From assembly GCA_038503075.1 (NCBI GenBank), contig JBCAML010000021.1, positions 930,001 to 994,000 on the forward strand: a DNA stretch of 64,000 nucleotides. The letters are read 5' to 3'. The position numbers were made by a program, and so were the translations under genes. The notes beneath the pieces are model-generated. The model had not been told where the DNA came from and ran no database searches. It saw only the letters and a program-made list of their open reading frames with translations. Positions 45,090 through 57,014 of this stretch are shown piece by piece. The stretch's first letter is position 1; every line of letters starts with the position of its first letter. This DNA comes from Gyromitra esculenta (taxonomy: Eukaryota; Ascomycota; Pezizomycetes; Pezizales; Discinaceae).

Positions 45090-46181
45090 ATCCTGACCCT
45101 ACCTCTTGTGCTAAATATTCATTTTGCATATCTGCAGAGTGGTAAGGGAAGGATATTCGTATAAAAATAGTACACAATTATGAAAACAAATTTTGTCTTT
45201 GTGAAAATTAAATTCTTTCGTCGTCTTTTTTTGTAATAAGGTTGGCTTAGGCTAGGGGGAAAAGTTGAATAAAAGTGAATTTCTTCAAGTTTCTTACTAA
45301 TTACATTTATGATTTATCGAATTCTATCCTATAATGTTCGCCTTTTCGTTTTTCATCTTTAGGAAATGGTTTGGTGCTCTGTACATATTTATCTGTGGGA
45401 GACCTAGATTCAGTTCCCTCGGGCATCCTGGCATTACTCGCTCCTCTATGAAGGTACATTTACTACCTGAACCTCCCGAGTCCCCAGGAGGCCAGGGAGG
45501 TATTTTATTTTTTTTGCTGATGGAGTCGCTTGAGAAAAATCAATGGTCAAGGTGATGAATATTAATATTATGAGATACTTAAGCGATGCTGGATATGTCA
45601 GGTAAAATTAGGGCAGGCGTGAAGGCTCTCAGGGCGATTGTGTCAGGAAGACTCAGGACATTGATACGGGAGTGTCTAGAGATTTCCAAACACATTAGGC
45701 GGAAGTGAAGTTGCGCCAGGAGGTTGATTTTTGTCTGAAACATTGATGGAAAATATAAATCTTGCTGATGCGATTTCGCAAAACCTTTGCCCCGAGGTAG
45801 TACTTTTACGGGTGTCTCCTGAGGACATGATTTGAAAAGCACCGTGAAAAAAGACGCCCAGAGAGGGTGGCCTCTAGGAGGTCAGCGCTTGGACGGGTGT
45901 GAAGTAATTTCCAATATTAGAAGGGCTATATTCTGCTCTGAGCTTCCTGGCCGCCTGAGGCCTAGGCGAACAGGGCGAAATTTGTTGATTTTTTGCTGAT
46001 GTAATGTCCCTAGCCACCAAACTGTACAGCATGTTGACGAGGAGGAGCGCACTAGCCGTGGTATAGCTACAGTCCCTATTCAAAAGTGATGGTGATCCGC
46101 TTAGTCAGCGCTCCCCCATCAAAAGTAGCGACCGAAGTCACCAAACTCGCTACTATATGCAAGTGCACACAAACAGCTAAA
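45090..46181. other. Intergenic with repeat fragments
   Basis: 3' flank of the STM1-like gene, then decayed repeats. A TTTTTTTTGCTGATG motif recurs at 45511-45525 and 45987-46001, and 45855-46001 resembles 32110-32266. Confidence 0.5.
45855..46001 (+). repeat. SINE-like repeat unit, copy 2
   Basis: GACGCCCAGAGAGG...CTCTAGGAGGTCAGCGC...TTTTTTGCTGATG; see the copy at 32110-32266. A related tail without the rest stands at 45500-45525. Confidence 0.5.
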
Positions 46182-46783
46182 ATGGCGCGCAACCGAACGG
46201 TAACGAAGCCTAAAACCACAGTGACTAAAACCTCATGCTGGCAAATGAGCGATATCGAGAAAGGCATGATTATTGGTTTATTTTACGCATTTGGAGTGAT
46301 TTCTACAGTAGCCAATATTGTTCGAAGACCCTGGAGCACAGTGAAGAATTTCCTTCACAGGGTTCACATCCGTGATGGAAATACCGAGAACCTACCAAGC
46401 TCTGGAAGACCTGAAAAGCTAAACCACCGAGCAAAGCGCCAGCTTATACGCGCTGCACGCAGTAATCGCACAATCACGTGCCGAGAGTTACGCGACATGA
46501 ACTGTCCTGATGTTTCAATTTCAACAGTGGATAGAATCCTGAGAGCTGAAGGAATTAAAAAGTGGAGAGCTAAGAAGTGACCACTATTAAAGGATGAGCA
46601 TGCTGCAGCCAGATTAGCATGAGCTATGGAATGACGTCACTAGACTGCCGAGGAGTTTGAAGGGGTGATTTGGAACGATGAATGCAGTGTAAAAAAGTCT
46701 AGAGATCCCTGTCAGGTGTGGGTCTTCCGTGCACCCCCTGAAAAGTGAGATAAAGAATGCATCCATGCTGTCCCAAAAGGCAA

Positions 46784-47194
46784 TCTCACAGTTCAATTCT
46801 TCGTTAAGCCCTTCAGTATCCCTGAAGGTGAGCAGTGCTACTTAAATGAAGTCCCAACATGTTTGAGGAGTGCGGAATTTCTACAAGTTCTACGTGGGGT
46901 CTAACTCAAGGTGAGTTAAGTGCAGCGTGATTGTGACAGCGACAGCGAGGATTCTGAGGCAGAACCGAGATAGTATTCAAACAATACAGAAGAAGGTAAA
47001 CGAGAACGTTGCTTAAGGAAAAGAAGGAAAAAGTACAAAACAATCCAAAACCCATTCCTTAAATACCCCGCTTTTGACATAAGGAAACCCCTAACCGAAC
47101 AACAACCGAACCACAAAGACATTATACTCCCTTAACCGAAACCATTACAGCCAACACATTAGCCTTGACCGATTACCTGCTTTTATCTGTGAAA
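46784..47194 (-). repeat. Solo LTR in the Tc1 gene
   Basis: 411 bp, TCTCACAG...CTGTGAAA (plus-strand reading), flanked by GGCAA at 46779-46783 and 47195-47199. Confidence 0.94.
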
Positions 47195-47576
47195 GGCAAT
47201 CGCAGGTCATTGATGGTATGTTTCACAGATTGTAGTAAGTAATGGATTAGGGTTCGGTTATGATTGCTGCGGTTGATTAGGGGTTTCGTTACAATAGTCT
47301 TCTTGCTCGGTTAGTTTCGGTTATGGGTTATCGAAGGAAAAAGTGGGGTATTTAAGTTATGGATTTTGGTCGTTCTTGTTGTCTTTTTCTTTCGTTTCTT
47401 AAGCAACGTTACCGTTTCTGTCTCATAATATTATTTGAATACTATCTCGGTTCCCTATCTCAGCCTCCCATTTGTATTGTCATAATGCCTTCTGCTGCGG
47501 CAGGTTAGGCGCGTAGAGCTTGGCAAAGCTTGTCGCGGTCTTGAGATGCGTTAGGCTCGTTTAAGTAGCATTTCTT

Positions 47577-48404
47577 TCTCGTGGTTGAGTCAACATTGCA
47601 CGAGTATGCTTGCAGAGGTGAGGCGGTCTTCTTAAGTGGGGACACAACATGTTCAAAGTGTGCGAATGTTTCTATAGGTCCTACGAGGTGTTGTATCTCC
47701 AGGCAAGATAAAGGCAGCGAAATGGCCAGTGACAGCAAGGGTTCTGAGATAGAATCGTGGTAATATTCCGATGATACAAGAGAAGATAACGAGAACGTTG
47801 CTTAAGAAGAGAAAAGAGAACAAAAACGACTGAAATCCTTCGCTTAAATACCCCTCTTTCTTGTAACACAATCAGTAATCCAACAACAGCCAAAACATAA
47901 CCGAACAACAAAGCTATTATACCCGAAGAAATTCTTTGTGACTACCAACAACTTCATTCTAACCCATTACCCGGTTCCATCCTCTCACGGTTGAGTCCCT
48001 TGTTTAAGCCCTTCAGTATCCCTGGAGGTCAGCAGTGCTACTTAAGCGAGATATCAACACGTTCAAAGAGTGCGGGATTTTCTACAGGTCCTACGATGGA
48101 TATACTTCAAGGCGAAGTATCAGCGATGGTTCACAGCGACAGCGAGGATTCTGAAGTAGAATCGAAGTGAGATTATAACTTGATACAAGAGAAGTGAAAC
48201 GAGAACGTTGCTTAAAGAAAGAAGAAGAAGGTACAATAACAACTAAAATCCATCTCTTAAATACCCTGCTTTCATTACTCCATGACACATACCCGAACAT
48301 AACCGAACAACAACAAAGACATTATTTACCCTAACCGAAACCATTACAACCGACACATTATCCCCAACCCGTTATTCGTTTCCATCCGTGAAACATCCGT
48401 GAAA
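47577..48404 (-). repeat. Second-level nested LTR
   Basis: Begins TCTCGTGG and ends CCGTGAAA; it sits inside the plus-strand LTR near its TAAGTAGCA block. Its first 80 bases are diverged and its target duplication is not clear. A third LTR is nested in its last bases. Confidence 0.75.
47983..48393 (-). repeat. Third-level nested LTR
   Basis: 411 bp, TCTCACGG...CCGTGAAA, flanked by perfect CATCC at 47978-47982 and 48394-48398. Confidence 0.93.
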
Positions 48405-48574
48405 ACTGCTCACCTTCAGGAATACTAAAGGGCTTAACGAGAAACTGAACCATGAGAGTATGGGGTTGCTTCTGGGGTCACAATCGAGGCACCTTCGGAA
48501 CCACTTGTTGTCAAATCAGTTGATAGATATGTTTACCTTCGGCTTCTGGAATACCTCCTACTCCCTGTATTACA

Positions 48575-48735
48575 TATCTTCCGTCCCCGCTACAACTTCT
48601 TTGATTGAAAGTTCACCACCACCTTTTGCATTGCAACAGCGTTACACACAGCCAAAAGTCTTTACCACTTCAGCTTCATTCCATTACCCCTCTTTTACAA
48701 ATGACTTGGATCATTGTTTATACAACAACCCACGG
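48575..48735 (+). mobile_element. LINE-B 5' end and leader
   Basis: Starts right after the 14-bp sequence CTCCCTGTATTACA (48561-48574), which recurs next to the poly-A of the same LINE at 57001-57014 (inverted). The leader matches 9307-9470 and continues after Gypsy-4 at 54315, 10 bases before the ORF1 ATG. Confidence 0.92.
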
Positions 48736-49131
48736 TCTCAAGGGGCGAGGTTTTATCTTCAAGCTCTCAGGTATCCCCCGAGATGAGCAGTGCTACTTGA
48801 AGAGAAAACTAAGCGACAAGAGTGTTTTACGGAATTCCACAGGCTCTACGGGGTGCTCAAGTATAGAGGGCTTGAGATTGGAGACAGCGCGAGGTTATGA
48901 GGTATAACCGAGGATTGTATTTGCGAAATGCAAGAGTGTACTATAGAAGACGTTGCTTAAGGAAAGAAGAAGGAAAAGTACAACCAGAGGGAAAACCCGA
49001 CATATCTGTGTCATTCCGCATGACAAAGACTTGACTCATTACGGAAAGCGAAACATAAAGAATAACAACACGACGCAACCACCTTATATCCATATTCCCA
49101 GCTAACCAACGAGAAACAACCATCCATGAAA
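48736..49131 (-). repeat. 3' LTR of Gypsy-4
   Basis: TCTCAAGG...CCATGAAA (plus-strand reading), 396 bp. Just inside lies a purine run, AGGGGGG on the minus strand (49134-49140), a likely plus-strand primer. Confidence 0.92.
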
Positions 49132-52100
49132 GTACCCCCCTGTGGCATAATGCGAAATTCCTGCGAAATCTTCGCCGGTTTATTCGGATACCGTTGATGG
49201 AAAGCATCTACTGCTTCTGTCTCCTCGTGATACTCCGCGGGTTCCCATGTGGGTAATGCATAACCTGTCCATTCTACCAAGTATTGAAGTCTTCCCCGAA
49301 AGAGGCGAGAGTCCAGTATACTTTCGACGAAGTATTCTTCATGATCGTTTACTTGGACAGCAGGGGGTGGTAGGATAACTTGGCCGGGAAGAGGATCAGT
49401 AGGGGCTGCTTTGATTAATGAGACGTGAAATACCGGATGGTATTTCATTGACTCCGGTAAGTCTATCTCATAGGTGTACGCCGAGATTATTCTTTTCACA
49501 GAAAAAGGCCCGCTCCATTTCCAGTCTAACTTCCTCGAATTTCGGTTTGTTCTCATATTTTTCATAGACACGAAAACTTGATCGTCGACTTTAAATGAAG
49601 GGGCGGGAGTACGGTGCCGATTAGTACTGGTTTCGAAGATATCCTGGGCCGTTCTCATCTGAGTTCGGAGGAAGTCTCTAAGATCCTCCATCTTTAGAGC
49701 AAATAAGTTGGCATCGAGGGTTTGAGGAGAACGATCATGAGGGATGACCGAAGTATCGAAGCGGGGATGATAGCCATAATTGGCGAAGAAGGGTGTGGCT
49801 TTAGTACTGGCCGACTCCTGGTTATTAGCGGCAAATTCGGCAATTGGTAACCACTTTGCCCAGTCATCTTGCTGATACGAAACATAGCAACGAAGATATT
49901 GTTCCATAACAGCGTTGAGACGTTCGGTTTGACCATCTGTTTCCGGGTGAAAAGATGTCGACATGCGGGCGGAGATATTCAAGCGTTGGCAAAGGTAATT
50001 CCAGAATTTGGCAGTGAATTGCGTTCCTCTATCCGAAGTAATATGGGAAGGTAGTCCATGGAGTTTCCAGACATTTTGGAGGTAAAGTTCCGCTGTTTTC
50101 TCGGCATTGATAGTGGTATTACAGGGGATTAGGTGTCGCATCTTCGATAGCCTGTCTACCACGACCATTATCGCATCAAAACCATCGGAGTTTGGGAGGC
50201 CCGTAACAAAGTCCATGGACAACTCTTCCCAGGGGCGGTTAGGAATTGGGAGTGGTTTTAGGACGCCATGGGTGCCGTGGGTGCTTGGTTTTGCTCGTCG
50301 ACAGATGTGACAGTTTCGGGTATAACGACCAATATATTCCCTCATCTTTGGCCAGTAAAAATGCCTTGAAATGAGTTCGAAGGATTTTTCACGTCCTGGG
50401 TGGCCAGCGGAGGGGGCGTCATGATGTCGTTGTAGAATAAGGAGGCGGAGGGGATCATGATCAGGGACATAGAGCTTTTGCCGATAATAGAGGCGGCTAT
50501 TGACTTCTGTACAATCGCCTAGGGTGATTTCTTTGGATTGTCGTTCGCCATTTCTAAGTGCCACAAGGATTTTTTGTGGGAACGGGTCAGCGCTATATCC
50601 ATGATTCATTAAGATCTCGAGAGGAGCGTCCAATTCAGCGGGTTCATTTGATAAAGAACCCGAAAACAAACTTAGCTTGGGGTCAAAGTTTCTTTCCTTT
50701 AAGACTACTTGGTGTTGGTATTGTCGTCTTTCATCTCCTTCTTCAGGGAGATCTCCTGATCTCCGAGTCAGTGCATCCGGTTTTCCTCCCTGTACTCCTG
50801 GTCGATATGTGATTACAAAGTCGAACCGTGAAAGGTATTCTGCCCATCTGACCTGTCTTCGATTGAGTTGCTTAGTAGTCATGAAAGCTTCTTATGGCCG
50901 GTAATGACAGATACGTTAGTCAGAGCCTTCGAGTTCGGGTCTCCATTCTTCGAAACAACGGATGATGGCTAGCAATTCTTTGTCGTATATCTCATAGTTA
51001 CACTCAGCAGGAGAGTGTTTCTTAGAGAAGAATGCTACAGGGTGGAGTATACCTTGGTCGTCGAGCTGAGAAAGGACGCCACCGGAGACGAAGTCAGAAG
51101 CATCGGATTCCACAAAGATCTTTTTTCGGGGGTCGAAGTGGATTAGTACCGGGGCTTTGGTGAAGGCGTCTTTAAGGGCTTCAAAGGCGAGTTCAGCTTC
51201 GACGGTCCAGTCGAAAATAATACCTTTTTTTGTGAAGGCGGTAAGAGGGGCGGCGAGGCGAGAAAATCCCAAGATAAATCTGCGATAGAAATTTGCGAAA
51301 CCAAGGAAGGCTTGTATGTCTTTAATTGACTTTGGGCGATTCCAGTCTCTGACAGCTTTTAGTTTATCATCGTCCATTTTAATGCCTTCGTGCAAAGGAC
51401 AGTGATTTGACGGATCGCACATGGAATTCACACTTCTCGTGCTTGAGAAGGATGTTGTTGGCTTTGGCTGTCGAAAGACTTGTCTGACATGTATCTTGCG
51501 CTTCTGCAAAGAAAGATCGCTGTAGATGCAAGAACGTCGTCGGCGAGCCGCAGAAGATCTAGAATTCTCGATAATCGTTCACAAATCGCTGGAATGTACG
51601 GCATTGGAAGACCGAATTCCGCATTACCACGTATTCATATGCGCCGTATCGCGTTCGAGCTGTTTTCCATTCTTCTCCTCGCCGATACGAATTTATGAAA
51701 GCCGTCATGAGTGCCGAGCTAGAAGACTAATTGTACTGCAAAGACGATCTAAAGTTTCCTTAATCGTGACAGATATCTGTCTTTTACCGCGAGAGCATTA
51801 CGCTCGCGTAGTCGACACAAAGTCTGAGTGAACCGTCGCCACGGCGAAGAGGACTGAGAACCGGCTACATTTAACCCAAGACGATGAATCCTTTTTCTAA
51901 GTTGTCCTCGACGTACTTCTTAAGAACTAGAAGTTCATCACGAGACATACCATAGAGAGGCCCAAACGGTGGTTCGCTTTCAGAAGGTAATTTTGTGGTC
52001 GTAGGCGACGATTTATGAGTCCTCGAGCCTTTACTTTATCGAACATATCTGTATTCGCGTATTCGACAGTATTCGTCGTTTCCACTCCTCTTTGGGCTTG

Positions 52101-52715
52101 TCTTGTTATCTAACCTTATTGATTTCATAGTATGACATAAGATAAACCCTGGATACCCTTCTTCCCAAGAAGCATGCTGAAATAGCGCTAATAAAGCGCA
52201 AAGATGTTTTGTTTCATGACATTGGCTGAGACGGATTGTTTAGCAGGTACAGTGGTGGCAGAATTCGTAATCGAATTCAATGCTTTATTTGTAGAACTGT
52301 GTATTTAACATCGCGATGCTCATCCAGGAACGCCTAATACTGCAGTAATGGCCTAGTTTGGTGACGAAAGAAAGGAGCTTTTTCTACAAGGTTGTTGGAT
52401 GGAAAGCTCCAGGTGGCAGAGGTTGATGATATCTCCCGATAATCGTTCGCCATCAACGACTTCTAATTCGGGTTCGAGATAACGATAGTGAATGCGACGC
52501 ACAAAATCCTCATCAACGAAAGCGAACCCGAGCCCAGCACGTTAAGTGCGTGTGCTTTTATAATTTTATTTTGGTGAAAGGCTACATGAAACTACAAATG
52601 TCCATCCAAATTATCCTCCACACACACATCCGACACTGAAAATCCAGTAAATAGAGAGAACGCCGACAAAGGAGTAGAAACGAACTGCAGCAGGCCACAG
52701 GCGACTTTGGTTGAA
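49073..52715 (-). pseudogene. Pol of Gypsy-4
   Basis: From 50882 down to about 49100 a long open frame gives the end of RNase H, integrase (HHDAPSAGHPGR...CHICRRAK, MDFVTGLP, TSDRGTQF, HPETDGQTER) and a chromodomain (EEYFVESILDSR...YLVEWTGY...TWEPAEY). A frame break and stop near 50916 separates this from RNase H ([15 protein letters not shown]) and RT remnants ([15 protein letters not shown]) up to about 51400. Beyond that, up to 52715, the RT and protease are only recognisable in pieces because of dense small indels. Not functional. Confidence 0.88.
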
Positions 52716-53913
52716 CTAGTTTAAAGACTCGACAGAGTCTCACTGCATCGGGAAAAACGGGCAAGAAAGGCGGATGAATACGTATGGGCGGGCGCGGCGA
52801 AGAAGATTTGTAATCGCTCCTCTCAGCAGGCTGCGACGCGGATGCAGTTTGCAAAAATATGTCCTTCCCGCCGTAACGTATAGCAATGGTTATTTGGTTT
52901 GTCTCCAAGCATTTTCTTCTACGCCTTTCTTCTTCCATCGATTCGAACATACATTGTTCGTGAAGGCGAGGCGAGAGGGCGACCGGCGAAAGATCCATGT
53001 GCAAGTCACCCGCGGCTGAAGGAGGAGGAGGCGTAAAGCTGGGGCGGCGGCAGGCAGATTGTCCCATGGTGTTACGGACGGCGTTTTTTTCTCTTTCTTC
53101 TTGCTTCTGATACGGTTATCCAGGCTGGAGGATAAGCGCACAGTATAATGACAGAGTGGAAGTCAAGAATAAGCATTATCGTTTCCTTCAGCTGTCCGAC
53201 ATGCCGTATTCTAGAAAGATCGTTTTTGGCGGATTCACATAATTGAGTCGTCCACGATACGTTAAGTCGGCGATGCGTGAGAAATCCCTCTTTCCTTGCC
53301 CGAGCTTGACGTAGTTCGCTGGCGAGTGCGCTGAGGGTCGCCGAAAGCTGTTTGGCGCTGATCGATCGGCGGCGGAATTCCAGTGGTGGTCCCATCAGGA
53401 TCTGAGTGTGATGTTCGAGGGCGGCTCCCTCGAGACGGCTAATGGCATACAATATCATGTTATTGTTGCTGGAGAATCGGTCGGCGTTGACCGAGAGTTT
53501 TGAGCGCAGTTGTAATACGAAACCAGGGAGCTTATCGCGAGACCCATTAAATTTATCCGGCCAGATTTTGTCCGGGTGTGGTGCTGGCGTGACGGGCGCA
53601 GAGCAAAAAGAGGCATGTTGCGGAGGCGGACGATTTCTGCTCTCCATGGCCAGAATGAGACTGGCAAGTATTGAACCTCGTCGCCATGTTGCTTCTTTCC
53701 GTACAGCTTCTTCTACCGTAGGTCTGCGTATGTGCGTTGTCAACCCGTTGTTGATAGGTAATCCGGATTTCATGCGGAGGCGAGGCCGGCGTTGGCGGCG
53801 GCCGAAGTTCTCAAAGGTTGGGAAAGTCCAGTGCGGTATGGGCGGGGTTGCTTCATGGTTGAGGGTTTGTGCAGTCAGTAAGTGAATGAGGGTGCTGATG
53901 GCGAAGAACGTAA
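52716..53913 (-). pseudogene. Gag of Gypsy-4, heavily disrupted
   Basis: Recognisable parts are KFNGSRDKLPGFVLQLRSKL and ILYAISRLEGAALE (near 53430-53560). The rest shifts frame every few dozen bases. The slippery TTTAAAC with TAG is still present on the minus strand near 52720-52730, but its stem is lost. Confidence 0.8.
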
Positions 53914-54314
53914 TCTCATGGCGGCGTTTTATCTTCAAGCTCTCTCGTATCCCCGAGATGAGCAGTGCTATCAAGAGAAAACTAAGCGACAAGAGTGTTT
54001 TTACTGAATTCCACAGGCTCTACGCAAGGCCAAGATAGAGGGCTTGAGATTGGAGACAGCATGAGTGCTATTATGATAACCGAGATTGTATTTGCGAAAA
54101 CGCAAGAGTGTACTATGTAAGACGTTGCTGGCGAAAGAAGCATGAAAAGACAACCGTAAAACCCTTCGCTTATATACCATAATCCAACTCGCCTGATGAC
54201 AAAGACTTGACTCATTGCAACGGAAACCCAAGGAAACATAAAGAATAACAACACGACGCAACCACCTTATATCCATATTCCCAGCTAACCAACGAGAAAC
54301 AACCATCCATGAAA
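53914..54314 (-). repeat. 5' LTR of Gypsy-4
   Basis: TCTCATGG...CCATGAAA (plus-strand reading). The 80 or so bases nearest 54314 are identical to the 3' LTR, while the rest differs by many single-base indels. Confidence 0.9.
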
Positions 54315-54324
54315 CACGGTCGCA

Positions 54325-55301
54325 ATGCCTCCCAAAGGTAAAGGCAACATGTTTACACCCATATTCCCCCATCATCAAGTTGAGGGAACTCCAAACCCAT
54401 TCGTTGCCTCCTCCTCTTCATCTGCGGAACTTAACCCCTCACCATCGAAAAGAGAGCCGACACCTCTCCCCCATCCCCTCCTGTTTTGGAAAGCAAATTT
54501 CTCACTGGGCAGGTGCCTTAATAAATCAGGAGAGGCCATTACCACCCACCTAGGCAGTGAGTCAGCTTTTGGGTTTGATGCTTGCAATGCTCTAGCCAGA
54601 GCCGACAAGATCAACCTCCTCCACTTCCAAAAACTCCTTGACATGATACAGCATCTACAAGGCGAAATCACCACCCTCAAGGAAGCAGCAAACAAACCAG
54701 TTCCTGTACCCCTCCCAGACATGTTTCCAGAGTCTCCGACTCTGAGCAAACTAGAGCGTGACCACCTGCTGCTTATAGTAGGGAAGGCAGCGCCTTCAAA
54801 ACCACCCACACCTAGTGCCCCTCTTCCTCCTGCTCCTGCTACTACTATCCCAGCACCTCCTCCTGCCCCAAAGCTCTTGCAATGGGCTCAGGTGGCGGCC
54901 AGCAAACCCAAGAGAAAATCTCAACCAGCAAAGACCAAACAGACTGTCTCTGCACCTGCCCCTAAGACTCATGTCTTCTCTCTCACCATCACTCCCACCA
55001 TGCGCACACGCCATTTGATTGTCAAACGCGATGGTATCCCCCTTATCCAAGGGACACCCACAGAACTCAGAAACAAGCTAAACTATGCCATCGGTTCTAT
55101 CACCATCCAATCTGTGGCAATAGACACACATTCCCAAAATATGTTGTTGAGGGTCATGAACAATATGTTTGCCAACACCCATTACAGGAAAGTTGGCCAA
55201 TTTCTTCTCATCATCCTTAGAGCTCGCTCCCTACACCTTGATGAACCATTGCACCAACTTGTTGTACATGGTATCCCTACTTCCATGGAGCCCTCTGCTA
55301 T
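54325..55301 (+). pseudogene. LINE-B ORF1, N-terminal part
   Basis: ATGCCTCCC at 54325 starts MPPKGKGNMFTPIFPHHQVE and follows LINE-A ORF1, then goes further: NTHYRKVGQFLLIILRARSL...VVHGIPTSMEPSA, where a solo LTR cuts in. Small differences near 54420-54520 look like indels relative to LINE-A. The rest of ORF1 continues on the minus strand from 59183 because of an inversion; the frame joins exactly at the 5-bp duplication GCTAT. Confidence 0.9.
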
Positions 55302-55712
55302 TTTCATGGATGGTTGTTTTGTTGGTTGGTTAGGTACATGGGTACAAGGTTGTTGTGTTCGATTGTTCTCCTTCGTGTTTCTTTGGGTTTTCGTTACGAT
55401 GTGTCATGTCTTTGTCATCGAAAGGGTGGGAACTTTAGTATATAAGCGAAGGGATTTTCCCTCTTGTTGTACTTTTCCTTCTTCTTTCCCTAAGCAACGT
55501 CTTCTATCGTACACTCCTGTATTTCACAATACAAATCTCGGTTATACCTCATAACCTTACCTTGTCGCCGCTCTCAAGTCCTCTATACTTGAGCACCTCG
55601 TAGAGCCTGTGGAACCTCGTAAAACACTCTCGTCGCTTAGTTTTCTATTCAAGTAGCACTGCTCATCTCGGGGGATACCTGAGAGCTTGACGGAAAACCT
55701 CGCCCCTTGAGA
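55302..55712 (+). repeat. LTR at the left inversion breakpoint
   Basis: 411 bp, TTTCATGG...CCTTGAGA. Its left flank GCTAT is repeated not at its own right end but (as ATAGC) at 59179-59183, and its right flank GATAA pairs with TCATC after 60323, showing that two LTRs exchanged flanks. Confidence 0.93.
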
Positions 55713-56378
55713 GATAAGGGCGGCGGCATTGGTCCAGGTAGTAAGGCCTGAGGGAAGGACGGTATGACGGACTTGTTCCAGAGCGGCCCCCTCCAGGCGG
55801 TTAATGGTATAGAGAATCATTGTGTTTTCATCAGCGAATCTATCTCGATTTACCGCCAGCTTGGAGTGAAGTTGAAGCACGAAACCAGGGAGTTTACTTC
55901 GGGTCCCGTCGAACTTTTCCGGGTCTGGCATACGTTCTGATCGGTGGGTGACAGCAGATGGGGCGGGGGGAGGTGTGCTGGTGAGGTTTGGTGGGGCTGG
56001 GGGTGCTTGGATGGCTCCGCGGGCTTCATTCCGTTCTCGATGTAGTCGGTCAATGAGGGTTGAAGCATCTTTGACCCTTTGGTCTTGTTGTTGAGCGTGG
56101 TGGATGGCGTTGTTCGTTTGGATCTGGGCGGTGTTGAACTTTATCTCCAGCTCCTGTGTTCCTTCTTGGAGGACGTCGATTTGATCCTCGAGAGCCTGGT
56201 TGAGTTCCCAGAGTCGATTATACAACTCGACGGGATCATCTCTATAGGCATGAGCAAACGCTTCTTTTGTGGGGGAGCGTGGCTTGGCGACAGCAGCTCC
56301 TTCAAAGGAGGAGGCAGCGGGAGCAGGGGAGCTCATTGTTGCTTCGTCATAGTAGGTGTAGATAAGGAAGCAACGTAA
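55713..56378 (-). pseudogene. Gypsy-3 gag, 5' part (inverted)
   Basis: Minus strand from MSSPAPAASSFEGAA (56335) to LTTWTNAAALI, then the breakpoint LTR. The matching continuation (SALETAFGNPDPTGT) starts at 60324 on the plus strand. The primer-site candidate TTACGTTGCTTCC lies at 56366-56378, a perfect complement of the LTR core AAGCAACGT. Confidence 0.9.
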
Positions 56379-56791
56379 TCTCACGGTCTTGACTTCTCGT
56401 TAAGCCCTTCAGTATCCCTAAAGGTGATCAGTGCTACTTAAGCGAGAGATCAAGCGACAAGAGTCACGATGTTTCTACAGGTCCTACGTGGGTCTAACTC
56501 AAGGCGAGTTAAGTGTAAAGGTTTTCACAGTAACAGTGACCGCGAGGATTCTGAGATAGAATCGGGGTAGTCTTAAAACAATACAGTAGAAGTACGGTAA
56601 GAACATTGTTTAAGGAAAGAAGGAGAAAGAGATTCACGCGAACAGTTTACATCCTTTAAATACCCCGCTTTCCAACCACTATGACTCATAACAGATGACA
56701 ACCGAAACACCAAGACATTATAATCCTAACCGAAATCCTATCGCAACCCATACAATATCCTTGACCCATTTACCCAATCATATCCGTGAAA
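56379..56791 (-). repeat. 5' LTR of Gypsy-3
   Basis: 413 bp, TCTCACGG...CCGTGAAA (plus-strand reading), inserted in the Tc1 gene after its GDT-type C-terminal stretch. The partner target duplication would lie right of the window. Confidence 0.9.
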
Positions 56792-57014
56792 GTGTATCTC
56801 CAATGGTTGGATATTGTTCTTGGAGCCGTTTTTTGAGTTCCACCCAGACATGCTCAATTGGGTTTAGATCAGGTAAATATACAGGATTCACATCAACTTG
56901 AATTGAGTTTTGGTAGAACCAGTTCTCCATAATACCAGCTTGGTGGATGGGTGCGTTGTCCTGCACAAAGATTGGGTCGCTGATGGTGTCGCAAACACGT
57001 TGTAATACAGGGAG
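56792..57014 (-). pseudogene. Tc1-type transposase, C-terminal part (inverted)
   Basis: Reads LPVLQRVCDTISDPIFVQDNAPIHQAG...YLPDLNPIEHVWVELKKRL, with the second Asp (QDNAPIH) and the region of the third acidic residue (DLNPIEHVW). It continues the transposase broken at 48574; both breaks share CTCCCTGTATTACA, the LINE-B target duplication. Confidence 0.92.

Larger units (their letters stand above)
47221..48457 (+). repeat. Solo LTR in the Tc1 gene, itself interrupted
   Basis: TTTCACAG at 47221 to CCATGAGA at 48457, flanked by GTATG on both sides (47216-47220, 48458-48462). The real LTR is 47221 to about 47576 plus 48405-48457; the rest is nested LTRs. Confidence 0.9.
46182..48574 (+). pseudogene. 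Tc1-type transposase, N-terminal and middle parts, split by LTRs
   Basis: MARNRTVTKPK, then a paired-like helix-turn-helix (EKGMIIGLFYAFGVISTVANIV, STVKNFLHR), GRPEKLNHRAKRQLIRAARSN, and FEGVIWNDECSVKKS with the first catalytic Asp. LTRs sit at 46784-47194 and 47221-48457; between and after them the frame resumes as GNRRSLMVWGCFWGHNRGTF and DRYVYLRLLEYLLLPVL. A LINE then cuts it at 48575. The missing C-terminus lies, inverted, at 57014-56792. Stop codons are present (first at 46578), several explainable as CGA-to-TGA. Confidence 0.88.
48736..54314 (-). mobile_element. Gypsy-4, full-length element in the LINE-B leader
   Basis: 5.58 kb on the minus strand with LTRs 53914-54314 (5') and 48736-49131 (3'), flanked by a perfect CACGG duplication (48731-48735, 54315-54319). 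Pol is readable only in its 3' half; gag, protease and most of RT are full of indels. Same superfamily as Gypsy-1 but of the TTTCATGG...CCTTGAGA subfamily. Confidence 0.93.
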
